A stretch of 64,000 nt of DNA, taken from Pseudomonas mediterranea CFBP 5447 (GTDB lineage Bacteria > Pseudomonadota > Gammaproteobacteria > Pseudomonadales > Pseudomonadaceae). Below, piece after piece: positions 25,169 to 33,913 of the stretch. Where the stretch lies: positions 166,032 through 230,031 of the forward strand of contig NZ_KN322966.1 in the NCBI RefSeq assembly GCF_000774145.1, read 5' to 3'. The notes under the pieces are model-generated. The model was not told the origin of the DNA, did no database searches, and saw only the letters and a program-made list of their open reading frames with translations. Position 1 is the first letter of the stretch; each line of letters begins with the position of its first letter. Both the position numbers and the translations under genes were made by a program.

Positions 25169-27313
25169 ATGACCGCTGCCATTCGTTACGAAACCGGCCA
25201 GGACCGGATTGTCGTCCTGACAATGGACCTGCCTGGCCAAAGCGCCAATACCATGAACGCGGTTTACCGTGAGGCCATGGCCACCTGCGTGGCTCGTCTG
25301 GTTGCCGAAAGCGATTCGATCGCCGGCGTGATCGTCACCTCGGCCAAGCAGACATTCTTCGCCGGTGGCGATCTCAACGAGTTGGTCGCGGTCGGCAAGC
25401 CCGAGGCCAAGGCTTTCTACGAGATGATCCTGGGACTCAAGGCGCAATTGCGCGCCCTCGAGATGCTGGGCAAGCCAGTGGTGGCCGCTATCAACGGTGC
25501 GGCGCTCGGAGGCGGTTGGGAGATCTGCCTGGCTTGCCATCATCGCGTGGCGCTGGATCATTCGTCGGTGCAGATCGGGCTGCCGGAAGTCACTCTGGGC
25601 CTGTTGCCGGGCGGCGGCGGGGTGGTGCGGATGGTGCGTCTGCTTGGCCTGGAGAGGGCCTTGCCGTATCTGCTCGAAGGCAAGCGGGTTGGCCCTCGAC
25701 AAGCGCTGCAGGCCGGATTGATCGATGAGCTGGCGGTCGATCGTGATGAGCTGCTGGACAAGGCGCGGGCCTGGATCCTCGCCAACCCGGACGCGGTCCA
25801 GCCTTGGGACGTAAAGGGCTATCGGATTCCCGGGGGGACGCCGTCCGATCCGGGTGTCATGCAGACGCTGGCGATTGCCCCTTCGATCCTGCGCACCCGG
25901 ACCCAGGGCTGCTTGCCGGCGCCGGAGAAAATCCTCTGTGCGGCGGTGGAGGGTGCCCAGGTGGGTTATGACGCGGCGCACCTGATCGAGACCCGCTATT
26001 TCACTGAATTGACCACGGGGCAGATCGCCAAGAATCTGATCGGTACGTTCTGGTTCCAGCTCAACGAGATCAAGGCCGGAGGGGCGCGCCCACACGGGTA
26101 TGCGCCTTACCGGACAGAAAAAGTCGCTGTGCTCGGCGCTGGCATGATGGGGGCCGGCATTGCCTGTGTCTGCGCCCTGGCCGGGATCGAGGTGGTCCTC
26201 AAGGATATCGACCTGGCTGCCGCGGAGCAGGGCAAAGCCCGTTTGGCCGCGCTGCTGGACAAGCAAGTCGCCCGCGAGCAGATCACCCCGCAGCAAGGTG
26301 AAATCACGCTGGCGCGGATTCATACCACTGACGACGATGCGGAGCTGTCCGGTTGCGAGCTGATCATCGAAGCGGTGTTCGAGGATCGCGACCTGAAAGC
26401 CAAGGTGTCGGCGGCCGCCCAGGCGGTAGCGGGGCCGGATGCGGTGATCGCCTCCAATACCTCGACGTTGCCCATCACCGGCCTGGCCGCTGCGATTGCC
26501 GACCCGGCGAAATTCATCGGCCTGCATTTCTTCAGTCCGGTGGAAAAAATGCCGCTGGTGGAGATCGTCAGGGGCGCTCACACCAGCGATGCAACCCTGG
26601 CGCGTGGTTTCGATTTCGTCCGGCAGATCAACAAGACGCCGATTGTGGTTAACGACAGTCGCGGTTTCTTCACATCGCGGGTCTTCGGCACCTTTATCCA
26701 TGAAGGCATCGCCATGCTTGGTGAGGGGGTGAGTGCGCCGATGATCGAGACCGAGGCCCGCAAGGCCGGGATGCCGGTCGGGCCTCTGGCGGTTTCCGAC
26801 GAAGTTTCCCTCAGCTTGATCAGTCATATCCGAGCTGAAACCGCCAAGGACCTTCAAGCAGAAGGGAAAACTCCGATTGAGCATCCGGCGTTCGCCGTGA
26901 TTGACGTGTTGCTCAAGGAGTACCGGCGACCGGGCAAGGCTGCCGGGGCCGGTTTCTATGAATACCCGGCCGGTGGACAAAAACATCTGTGGCCGGAGCT
27001 CAAACGCCGTTTCGAGGATGCCGACAGGCAGATTCCGCCCCAGGACATCCGCGATCGCTTGCTGTTTATCCAGGCCCTGGAAACCGTGCGTTGCGTGGAG
27101 GAGGGCGTGCTCAGGTCGACGGCCGATGCCAACGTTGGCTCGATCTTCGGGATCGGCTTCGCCACCTGGACCGGCGGTGCGTTGCAATTCATCAATCAGT
27201 ACGGCCTGCGGGACTTCGTCGCCCGGGCCCAGTACCTGGCCGAGCAATATGGCGAACGTTTCTCACCCCCGGCCCTGTTGCTGGAAAAAGCCGCCAGACA
27301 GGCGTTGTTCTGA
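25169..27313 (+). CDS. FadJ-like enoyl-CoA hydratase/3-hydroxyacyl-CoA dehydrogenase
   Basis: The 714-residue fusion has an N-terminal crotonase domain (1-200) with the oxyanion-hole segment INGAALGGGWEICLA and the catalytic Glu in IGLPEVTLGLLPGGGG. The 3-hydroxyacyl-CoA dehydrogenase part (about 310-710) has the NAD motif VLGAGMMGAGIA and the HFFSPVEKMPLVEI active-site segment. Together with the preceding thiolase it can carry out hydration, oxidation and thiolysis. The reducing equivalents and FADH2 from the earlier step would flow through EtfAB/EtfQO, also in this window. Confidence 0.95.
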   Translation: MTAAIRYETGQDRIVVLTMDLPGQSANTMNAVYREAMATCVARLVAESDSIAGVIVTSAKQTFFAGGDLNELVAVGKPEAKAFYEMILGLKAQLRALEMLGKPVVAAINGAALGGGWEICLACHHRVALDHSSVQIGLPEVTLGLLPGGGGVVRMVRLLGLERALPYLLEGKRVGPRQALQAGLIDELAVDRDELLDKARAWILANPDAVQPWDVKGYRIPGGTPSDPGVMQTLAIAPSILRTRTQGCLPAPEKILCAAVEGAQVGYDAAHLIETRYFTELTTGQIAKNLIGTFWFQLNEIKAGGARPHGYAPYRTEKVAVLGAGMMGAGIACVCALAGIEVVLKDIDLAAAEQGKARLAALLDKQVAREQITPQQGEITLARIHTTDDDAELSGCELIIEAVFEDRDLKAKVSAAAQAVAGPDAVIASNTSTLPITGLAAAIADPAKFIGLHFFSPVEKMPLVEIVRGAHTSDATLARGFDFVRQINKTPIVVNDSRGFFTSRVFGTFIHEGIAMLGEGVSAPMIETEARKAGMPVGPLAVSDEVSLSLISHIRAETAKDLQAEGKTPIEHPAFAVIDVLLKEYRRPGKAAGAGFYEYPAGGQKHLWPELKRRFEDADRQIPPQDIRDRLLFIQALETVRCVEEGVLRSTADANVGSIFGIGFATWTGGALQFINQYGLRDFVARAQYLAEQYGERFSPPALLLEKAARQALF

Positions 27314-27395
27314 CAGCGGGGGGCTTGCCTTTGAGGGGTGTTTCAAGGCAGGCTCTGGGTGTGCAATATTCCCATCACCGTGTCAGGTATTTTTT

Positions 27396-28130
27396 ATGTC
27401 GCTACGCATCTGCATCCTCGAAACCGATATCCTGCGCCCGGAGCTGGTCGATCAATATCAGGGTTACGGGCAGATGTTCCAGCGGCTGTTTTCACAACAG
27501 CCGGTCGCGGCCGATTTCGTCGTGTACAACGTCGTGGAAGGGCAGTACCCGAGCGATGATGAGGTGTTCGACGCCTACCTGGTGACCGGTAGCAAGGCCG
27601 ATTCCTTTGGGACCGATCCCTGGATTCAAACCCTCAAGAAGTACCTGCTGGAGCGCTACCAGCGTGGCGACAAGCTGTTGGGTATTTGCTTCGGCCACCA
27701 GTTGCTGGCGTTGTTGCTGGGCGGCAAGACCGAACGCGCGACCCAGGGCTGGGGCGTCGGCACCCATCGCTACAAACTTGCAGCCAAGGCCCCGTGGATG
27801 AGCCCGGTAATGGAGGAACTGACGCTGCTGATCAGCCATCAGGACCAGGTCACCCAGCTACCCGAAAACGCTACGGTCATTGCCTCCAGCGATTTCTGTC
27901 CGTACGCCGCCTACCACATCAATGATCAGGTGCTGTGCTTCCAGGGCCATCCCGAATTCATCCACGATTATTCCCGTGCATTGCTGGAGCTGCGCCAGCA
28001 ACACCTTGGCGAGCAGGTCTACAGCCAGGGCGTGGCGAGCCTGGAACAGGAACATCACGGCACGACCGTGGCCGAGTGGATGATGCGTTTCGTCGCGCAC
28101 AAACCCCAGGCAGAAACGACCCAGCGCTGA
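27396..28130 (+). CDS. Class I glutamine amidotransferase-like protein
   Basis: The 244-residue cytosolic protein consists of a GATase1 domain with the nucleophile in LLGICFGHQLLA and the His/Glu of QGHPEF. Stand-alone members of this type (GuaA-like, YfeJ-like) hydrolyse glutamine or gamma-glutamyl compounds. No synthetase partner is present. The open frame extends upstream into the previous gene, but the start at 27396 fits the family. It is followed by a REP pair. Confidence 0.9.
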   Translation: MSLRICILETDILRPELVDQYQGYGQMFQRLFSQQPVAADFVVYNVVEGQYPSDDEVFDAYLVTGSKADSFGTDPWIQTLKKYLLERYQRGDKLLGICFGHQLLALLLGGKTERATQGWGVGTHRYKLAAKAPWMSPVMEELTLLISHQDQVTQLPENATVIASSDFCPYAAYHINDQVLCFQGHPEFIHDYSRALLELRQQHLGEQVYSQGVASLEQEHHGTTVAEWMMRFVAHKPQAETTQR

Positions 28131-28138
28131 AGACTTTC

Positions 28139-28232
28139 ATGTGGGAGCGAGCCTGCTCGCGATAGCTGTTTACCAGTCAGCGCTGTTGTTGGCTGATCCA
28201 CCGCTATCGCGAGCAGGCTCGCTCCCACAGGG
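28139..28232. repeat. REP pair
   Basis: Inverted GTGGGAGCGAGCCTGCTCGC cores at 28139-28166 and 28203-28232 separate the convergent GATase and corA genes. They could fold into a terminator-like hairpin for both. Confidence 0.85.
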
Positions 28233-28268
28233 TTATGTGTACCTGGGGCAAATGGGGAGAAGGCCTGC

Positions 28269-29240
28269 CTACAACCACCCCGACCGTTTGAAGCTGGCCC
28301 ACAGCGCGGTGCATCCCACGGTAATCACCCCCAGCACCGTGAAATAGCCGTAGTGCCAACTCAGTTCCGGCATGTCCTGGAAGTTCATCCCATAGATCCC
28401 GGCTACCGCCGTCGGAAACGCCAGGATCGCCGCCCATGCCGCAAACTTGCGCTGCACCACGCTCTGGCGTGACGCTTCGAGCAGCACGCCGACTTCGATG
28501 GTCTGGCTGGCAATGTCCGCCAGGGTCGTCAGGTCTTCCATCTGCCGTGTGACGTGGATCTGCACATCGCGGAAGTACGGGCGCATGTTCTTGTCGATGA
28601 AAGGAAAGTTCAGCTTCTGCAATTCCTCGCTGATTTCCACCATCGGCGCAGCGTAGCGGCGCAGGCGCAGCACGTCGCGACGCAAGCTGTGCAGTTTCTG
28701 AATGTCCCGTTCGTTCAAGGCGCTGCACAGCACATGGTGCTCCAGCTCATCGATCTCGTTATGAATGGCTTCGCCCATGGGCTGATAGTTTTCAATCACG
28801 AAATCGAGGATGGCATAGAGTACAAAGTCTTCCCCATGCTCCAGCAGGAGTGGCCGCGCCTCACAGCGTTGTCGGACATAGGCGTAGGAAGCCGAGTGCC
28901 CATTACGGGCGGTGATGATGTAGCCCTTGCCGGCGAAAATATGGGTTTCGATGAACTGCAGCTTGCCGTCCTTGCGTATCGGCGAGTACGTGACGATGAA
29001 CAGCGCATCGCCGAAGGTCTCGAGCTTGGGGCGACTGTGCTTCTCCATGGCATCTTCAATTGCCAGTTCGTGCAGGTTGAATTGACGCTGCAGATTGGTC
29101 AGCTCCTGGACACTGGGCTCTTCCAGACCGATCCACACAAAGTGCCCTGGTTTTGCAGCCCAGGCGCTGCCTTCGTCGAGGGTGATATTGGTGACTTTCT
29201 TACCGGCGCTGTAGACCGCAGCAGCAACGACTCTACCCAT
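28269..29240 (-). CDS. corA: Magnesium/cobalt transporter, CorA family
   Basis: The 323-residue inner-membrane protein has a large cytosolic N-terminal domain (1-260) and two C-terminal membrane helices. The diagnostic YGMNF motif lies at the end of the first. The family forms pentameric channels for Mg2+ and related cations. The sequence could also belong to the CorA-like Zn/efflux branch (ZntB-like), although GMN is standard for both. The upstream region up to 29372 carries no recognised Mg riboswitch. Confidence 0.9.
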   Translation of the reverse strand: MGRVVAAAVYSAGKKVTNITLDEGSAWAAKPGHFVWIGLEEPSVQELTNLQRQFNLHELAIEDAMEKHSRPKLETFGDALFIVTYSPIRKDGKLQFIETHIFAGKGYIITARNGHSASYAYVRQRCEARPLLLEHGEDFVLYAILDFVIENYQPMGEAIHNEIDELEHHVLCSALNERDIQKLHSLRRDVLRLRRYAAPMVEISEELQKLNFPFIDKNMRPYFRDVQIHVTRQMEDLTTLADIASQTIEVGVLLEASRQSVVQRKFAAWAAILAFPTAVAGIYGMNFQDMPELSWHYGYFTVLGVITVGCTALWASFKRSGWL

Positions 29241-29372
29241 GATGGTGATTCACTTCTTATTGGAAAATGGCAGTAGCAGGCACCGTGCAGCTTAGCGCGC
29301 CCTGTTGCTTGAGAGTCGGCAAAATCCGCTGAGTTCTCCAATAGAAAGACCCGTCGTGGGTAGAGGCTGCGC

Positions 29373-30095
29373 TCAGCCGGCCTGCAATTGGCTGTCCATC
29401 GCCGCGATGCACGTCTGCATCTGTTCTCGGCACTGGGCGATGAGGCGGGGCATGTCGTCCAGGGTCAGACCTTGCGTAGGAATCGCCGGCAGTGACTGTA
29501 TGAGAATGTCACCGCTGTGCCAACGGTTCAGGTGCATGTGCTTGATGTAGCGGCTGACGCACACCGGAACAATCGGCACCCCGGCGTCGATCGCCATCTG
29601 AAAGGCGCCTTTCTTGAATGGCAGCACATCCCCGCCAAGGTTTCGTGTGCCTTCCGGGAACACCCAGATGGAGGTTTGTTCATGCTGCAGCGTATGGGTC
29701 GTGGTCTGTATGGCGCGGCGCGCCTTGATCGCATTGCTCCGGTCGATCAACACGTTACCCGCCAGCCAGAACAACTGCCCGAACAGCGGTACCCACTTCA
29801 GGCTCTTCTTGCCGATGCACACGGTGCGGTGGGGCACCACGTTGCCGAACACGAACAGGTCATAGTTGGATTGGTGATTGGCAATGATCACGCAGCTCTG
29901 GGGTTTATCCCGCAGCGTATCGACATCGGCCATGACCCGTAGACCCAGAATCCACATGGCGGGCCGCGCATACAACCTTGCGCATAAACGGCTGTTGTCC
30001 GGGTTGAAGGGCCGGCACAGCCCGAGGATCATACCCAGCACACCTGCTACGAGAAAGTGCAGAGCCATCAACGACATACGCAGTACGAACAACAT
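29373..30095 (-). CDS. plsC: 1-acyl-sn-glycerol-3-phosphate acyltransferase (PlsC family)
   Basis: It acylates lysophosphatidic acid to phosphatidic acid in phospholipid synthesis. The 240-residue product has an N-terminal membrane helix (about 8-28), the catalytic NHQSNYD (HX4D) motif and the substrate-binding FPEGTR motif. Pseudomonads carry more than one PlsC-like protein, so it may be the paralogue with a specific acyl preference. It is monocistronic, followed by corA in the same direction after about 130 bp. Confidence 0.9.
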   Translation of the reverse strand: MLFVLRMSLMALHFLVAGVLGMILGLCRPFNPDNSRLCARLYARPAMWILGLRVMADVDTLRDKPQSCVIIANHQSNYDLFVFGNVVPHRTVCIGKKSLKWVPLFGQLFWLAGNVLIDRSNAIKARRAIQTTTHTLQHEQTSIWVFPEGTRNLGGDVLPFKKGAFQMAIDAGVPIVPVCVSRYIKHMHLNRWHSGDILIQSLPAIPTQGLTLDDMPRLIAQCREQMQTCIAAMDSQLQAG

Positions 30096-30238
30096 CTACA
30101 GGCCCACCGGGACAAAAGGTGGCGCAGTGTACGAATGTGCACTGTTTTCGGCAATTGTCCCTACAGAGGGAGGAGATGGGCGATGTTCGAGCGCATGTGT
30201 TCAACGGAGGGAGAGCCGCAGGCTAGAGGGCCTCGGCT

Positions 30239-30332
30239 TTTGTGGGAGCGAGCCTGCTCGCGATGGCAAAGGTACATTCAATAGATACGTTGCTGATGTA
30301 CCGCTATCGCGAGCAGGCTCGCTCCCACAAAA
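30239..30332. repeat. REP pair
   Basis: Inverted REP cores at 30239-30266 and 30303-30332. The flanks CTTTTGTGGGAG and CTCCCACAAAAG extend the palindrome. The pair sits between plsC (its upstream end) and the crotonase gene (its downstream end), both on the minus strand. Nothing else is seen in the 259 bp between the genes. Confidence 0.85.
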
Positions 30333-30354
30333 GTGTGTCCTGGATAAACAGGGA

Positions 30355-31044
30355 TTAGCCCTGGTATTCCTGGTCCAGCAGGATCGCCGTGTCCAGCGCT
30401 TCCAGCAATGCCTTGCGCACTTTCAGCTTGGTGTTCTTGTGCGCTTTCATGTTGATTTTCTGCAGCTGGCGCGCCGCTTCCAGCGCCGCATTCTGCAGTT
30501 CCTGCGCCGGCACCACTTTGTCGAGGAAGCCCGCGTCTACGGCGCTCTGCGGATTGAACATCTCGCCATTGATGACCGAACGATGGAACGCGGATTTGCG
30601 CAAGCGATCACGGGCCAGCTCGATGCCGGCGTGATGCATGGTCATGCCGATCTGCACTTCGTTCAGGCCAATGCTGAACGGCCCGTCCACGCCGATGCGG
30701 TAGTCTGCCGAGAGCAGCAGGAATGCGCCTTTCGCCACGGCGTGGCCAGGGCAAGCGACAACGACGGGGAAGGGGTGTGACAACAGGCGACGGGCCAGGG
30801 TCGAACCGGCGGTGACCAGGCCTACCGCCTCCTTGGGACCGGCCGTCATCACCTTCAAATCATAACCACCCGACAAAATCCCCGGTTGTCCGGTGATGAT
30901 CACCACCGCCCGATCCTCCACCGCCTGGTCCAGTGCCGCGTTGAACGCGGCAATGACGTCCGGTGAGATGGCGTTGACCTTGCCGTTGTTCAAGGTCAGG
31001 GTCGCGATACCGTCTTCGAGATGGTAGGCAATCAGGTCGCTCAT
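30355..31044 (-). CDS. Crotonase/enoyl-CoA hydratase family protein
   Basis: The 229-residue single-domain crotonase has the CoA-binding/oxyanion segments SGGYDLKVM and CPGHAVAKGAFLLLSADYRIG. At the usual second catalytic position it has IGLNEVQIGMTMHHAG, with a Glu in NEVQIG. The reaction is hydration or isomerisation of an acyl-CoA; the substrate is unclear. The start at 31044, preceded by AAGGA, is preferred over an ATG ten codons upstream. It stands alone. Confidence 0.9.
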   Translation of the reverse strand: MSDLIAYHLEDGIATLTLNNGKVNAISPDVIAAFNAALDQAVEDRAVVIITGQPGILSGGYDLKVMTAGPKEAVGLVTAGSTLARRLLSHPFPVVVACPGHAVAKGAFLLLSADYRIGVDGPFSIGLNEVQIGMTMHHAGIELARDRLRKSAFHRSVINGEMFNPQSAVDAGFLDKVVPAQELQNAALEAARQLQKINMKAHKNTKLKVRKALLEALDTAILLDQEYQG

Positions 31045-31077
31045 GACGCATTCCTTGTAGGAGAATTGCCGCAAACG

Positions 31078-31110
31078 TTACTCACCGTTGCGGATCAGGT
31101 AAAGCGCCAT
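31078..31110 (-). pseudogene. Possible remnant of a histidine phosphatase N-terminus
   Basis: A ten-codon frame reads MALYLIRNGE and stops. It matches the start of the histidine phosphatase family (LYLIRHGE) except that the catalytic His is Asn. It lies 33 bp upstream of the crotonase start on the same strand. It could be a truncated gene, a tiny leader peptide or chance. No other part of a phosphatase is visible. Confidence 0.2.
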
Positions 31111-31283
31111 GACTGACTCACCGGTCAGCCCCGGGCCGTATAAACAGTCGTTGCCGCCCGGGCGGCCGTGGCTGTATCCATCGGGCGGCCTACATGTCGA
31201 CCGGAGATTGGCCGGTTTGCCCTGTTCCGTCGCGTTTGAAATCCCGGAACAGCTTAACCGCATGAAAATTCTGAAAAAAACCT

Positions 31284-31312
31284 TTGCCATCGGAAAGGCT
31301 TTCGACTACATT
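31284..31312 (+). promoter_or_regulatory. Promoter of tRNA-Ser(GGA)
   Basis: A -35 box TTGCCA (31284-31289) and a -10 box TACATT (31307-31312) are 17 bp apart. They are followed by a GC-rich discriminator (AGCGCGCC), as in stable RNA promoters under stringent control. The tRNA begins 38 bp downstream. Confidence 0.75.
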
Positions 31313-31349
31313 AGCGCGCCTCGACAGACTGAACAGTTTGCCGAGACAC

Positions 31350-31439
31350 GGTGAAGTGTCCGAGTGGCTTAAGGAGCACGCCTGGAAAGTGTGTATACAG
31401 GAAACTGTATCGAGAGTTCGAATCTCTCCTTCACCGCCA
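31350..31439 (+). tRNA. tRNA-Ser, anticodon GGA
   Basis: The 90-nt class II tRNA has the acceptor stem GGTGAAG/CTTCACC, discriminator G and encoded CCA. The anticodon loop is CTGGAAA, giving anticodon GGA (reads UCC and UCU). A long variable arm (TATACAGGAAACTGTA) and GTTCGAATC T-loop are present. The sequence closely follows the E. coli tRNA-Ser(GGA) pattern. A terminator hairpin follows 15 nt after the CCA end. Confidence 0.98.
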
Positions 31440-31453
31440 AATTCTGCTAACGC

Positions 31454-31495
31454 AAACCCCTGATTTTCCTAGAGAAAGTCGGGGGTTTGTGGTTT
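31454..31495 (+). terminator. Terminator of the tRNA-Ser gene
   Basis: CAAACCCC-t-GATTTTC and GAAA-g-TC-g-GGGGTTTG form a long stem around CTAGA and are followed by TGGTTTTT. Confidence 0.85.
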
Positions 31496-31622
31496 TTGGT
31501 GTCTGGAAATTGATGATACGGGGCCAAGCTGCTTCAGGCCCTGAACAGGGCCGGGCCTCTGGCATAGCTTCAAGGATGAAACTACCCTAGACCTCATTGC
31601 TCCACGATTGGAAATGGAAAAA

Positions 31623-32102
31623 ATGAACAGGATTTCATCGGCAGCGGCCGCATTGATGCTGCTAATCACTTGCTCAACTACCGTTCAAGCTGATGCAGCT
31701 TCGCTTAATGAGGCTCGCATGCTCGTTGCCCAGACTGGACTGGGCAAGAAACTCTCTTCCCTTGCACTGCTGACGGCGAAAAGCACGACAACCTACGCAA
31801 TGATCGCCGATAAGCTTGGCAATGCCAGCGCGAACAGTGCGCTATCCGACGAGATCAATGCGTTGTTGCCGCAATACCAGCCCAAATGGGAAGAGAGCCT
31901 TGCCGTAGCTTATGAGAAGTCCTTCTCCGGGGAAGAGTTGGCGTCGCTCGTTGCGCAAGGACGCGCTTCAAAGTACGCAGCGGAAGTGAAAGAGCGGCAA
32001 GCCGGGATTGGTCGTTACATGCAAACCAACGCCCAGCCGATCCTGATTGCTCTCGTCTCGGACGCGCTCAAGGCGACCTTGTCCAAACACGTTCAGCAAT
32101 AG
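31623..32102 (+). CDS. Secreted hypothetical protein, helical (DUF2059-like pattern)
   Basis: From the ATG at 31623 the product has 159 residues: a signal peptide (1-24, VQADA) followed by an all-helical mature part. A YEKSFSGEELASLVAQ-type segment resembles DUF2059 proteins. Two further in-frame ATGs (31608, 31614) precede it; the third gives the best signal peptide. Codon use is slightly less GC-biased than in neighbours, which may mean an accessory gene near the tRNA. Function unknown. Confidence 0.7.
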   Translation: MNRISSAAAALMLLITCSTTVQADAASLNEARMLVAQTGLGKKLSSLALLTAKSTTTYAMIADKLGNASANSALSDEINALLPQYQPKWEESLAVAYEKSFSGEELASLVAQGRASKYAAEVKERQAGIGRYMQTNAQPILIALVSDALKATLSKHVQQ

Positions 32103-32296
32103 GCTGAGAAGTGGAGCTTGAATCCAGGGATGGTCACCGTGGTTCCTTGCTGATTTGCCAGACAACATCAGGCGAGTCCAGCCACTGCGCAGTCCCAATG
32201 GTTCGAATTTCCTAACCTTGACTCCGTTATCACGATGTCTATTCCCGCGTGCGGCCATGCTACATAGAGGTCTGGCCCACGCGTGGAGAAATACCG

Positions 32297-33499
32297 ATGC
32301 CGCTTCTCTCAGATAACAAAGCCACCCATCGATTCGGCCTGTTTTGCGTAGCCAGTTTCCTGCTGTCTATTGCTTACGGCGCTACCTTCCTGGTCTCGTT
32401 GCTCGTGTCGACTTTGGGGGGCACCGAGCGCGACGCCGGGCAAGTCTTTGCGGTTGCCATGGTGAGTACGCTCGCCGCAGTGGTTGGCTCGGGGCATTTG
32501 ATGCAGCGCATCGGCATGGCACGGTGCATGGCACTGGCGGCAGCATTTCTGGTCGTTGCTTCGCTGGGCTTTGCCCTGCTGTCAGGACTTGGCAACGGGT
32601 TGTTGGCTTGCGGTTTGTTGCTGGGGATCGGATGGGGGCTGTTTTATACGATTGGGCCAATCATGGTGGCGGCCATGGTCGAGCCGTCCAGGCGCACTCA
32701 TTGTTTTGCGCTTCTTTCAGGCAGCATGTTGTCCGGAATCGGCAGCGGGCCTCTCGCAGGCAAGTTGGCAAGCCACTGGGGGTTGCCTGTCCAGACAGCC
32801 TTTTTCTGTGCCGCAGCCTCGGCTGTGCTGGGTGGCTTGTATTTTTGGTGGTTGGGAAGGGACTTCGCCGAGTCACAGCGTCGGTCTGGCAATAAGGTGC
32901 AGCTTGGCCTGAAATCGGCTGTGGAAGTACTGCGCTCACGTTCGTCGTCGTCCATCCTCATGGTGGGTTTGGGAGGCGCGATCTTCGGCGGGTTGGGCAG
33001 TTTTCAGACAAGCTATGCGGCCAGTCAAGGATTGGATTACTCCCTGTTTTTTGTCGGGTTCATGGGGGCCGCTATTGCTTGTCGCTTGTTGATTGCCGGC
33101 TGGGTCGTCAAGCGTAATCCCCTCGCGACTTCCTGCGCATTGACCACATTGATGTTGATCGCCGTAATGGGGTTCGGTTCGTGGGTCCACGACAGTTTCA
33201 GTTATGGATTGACCGCTGCCCTGCTTGGGGTCGGCTATGGCCTTAACTATTCGGTGATTAATGGTCTGGCTGCCAATGAAGCGCCACCGGGACTGACGGC
33301 ACAGGCACTCCTGCTCTTTAGTCTGGCCTACTTTATTGGTGTGTTCGGATTTCCTTTCATCGCTGGCAAGCTGATCAGCAATGGGGGTGTGCATGGAATG
33401 TTGCTTGGGGTGGTACTGATCGCATGCTTGGCCTGGGCCTTGAGTATCGGCCGCTGGTTGGCCAGGCAATTCTGGAAACCGGAAACCCTCCCGGAATGA
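32297..33499 (+). CDS. MFS transporter
   Basis: The 400-residue inner-membrane protein has about 12 hydrophobic helices. The loop between helices 2 and 3 has HLMQRIGMARCMALAAA in place of a strict motif A, so it is a divergent member, close to the YhhS/YfcJ-like drug or sugar exporters. GGAGA precedes the ATG at 32297 by seven bases. No regulator is adjacent. The substrate is not predictable. Confidence 0.85.
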   Translation: MPLLSDNKATHRFGLFCVASFLLSIAYGATFLVSLLVSTLGGTERDAGQVFAVAMVSTLAAVVGSGHLMQRIGMARCMALAAAFLVVASLGFALLSGLGNGLLACGLLLGIGWGLFYTIGPIMVAAMVEPSRRTHCFALLSGSMLSGIGSGPLAGKLASHWGLPVQTAFFCAAASAVLGGLYFWWLGRDFAESQRRSGNKVQLGLKSAVEVLRSRSSSSILMVGLGGAIFGGLGSFQTSYAASQGLDYSLFFVGFMGAAIACRLLIAGWVVKRNPLATSCALTTLMLIAVMGFGSWVHDSFSYGLTAALLGVGYGLNYSVINGLAANEAPPGLTAQALLLFSLAYFIGVFGFPFIAGKLISNGGVHGMLLGVVLIACLAWALSIGRWLARQFWKPETLPE

Positions 33500-33615
33500 A
33501 AGTTGCCACGACGTTTCCATGAAGTTCCGTTCAAACGGCTACGCTTGGTTCAGAACAAAAAAGCTGATGAATGGTCTGTTGAGTGGCCGAAGTTCAACCC
33601 ACCTGAGGTAGCGCA

Positions 33616-33843
33616 ATGAGCCTGATCGATTGTCCCGAATGCTCTTCCCGTATTTCCGACAAGGCATACGCTTGCCCTCAATGCGGCAACCCCTTTCGCG
33701 AGCCGAGTTTCCGCCTGACGGAGAAAAACGTCGGGCAGATTGCCGGGGTGACCGGGGTCTGGCTGACCGCGCCGTGGATTGCACGCATGGTGTTCGGCGT
33801 GGTGCTGGTGATAGCGGTGGCGGCGGTGTTGATTCTGCGCTGA
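33616..33843 (+). CDS. Small zinc-ribbon membrane protein
   Basis: The 75-residue protein has an N-terminal zinc ribbon with two CxxC pairs (DCPECSS, CPQCGNP). One or two hydrophobic segments (about 42-74) at the C-terminus place it in the inner membrane with the ribbon in the cytosol. Function unknown. GAGGTAGCGCA precedes the ATG. It stands between a MFS gene and a convergent secreted-protein gene. Confidence 0.8.
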   Translation: MSLIDCPECSSRISDKAYACPQCGNPFREPSFRLTEKNVGQIAGVTGVWLTAPWIARMVFGVVLVIAVAAVLILR

Positions 33844-33913
33844 TGCATAGGGAGGGCCGGGACGCTCGTGCCCGGGGGTTGGCTGAAAGCTTGTTACGGG
33901 AAGTCATCCGGAT

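Noticed and set aside
25166..27247. 693-codon open frame opposite the FadJ-like gene
   Set aside because: It is a shadow of the FadJ-like gene, which has all the catalytic motifs.
29241..29372. Magnesium riboswitch upstream of corA
   Set aside because: The 130-bp leader is too short and shows no matching stems.
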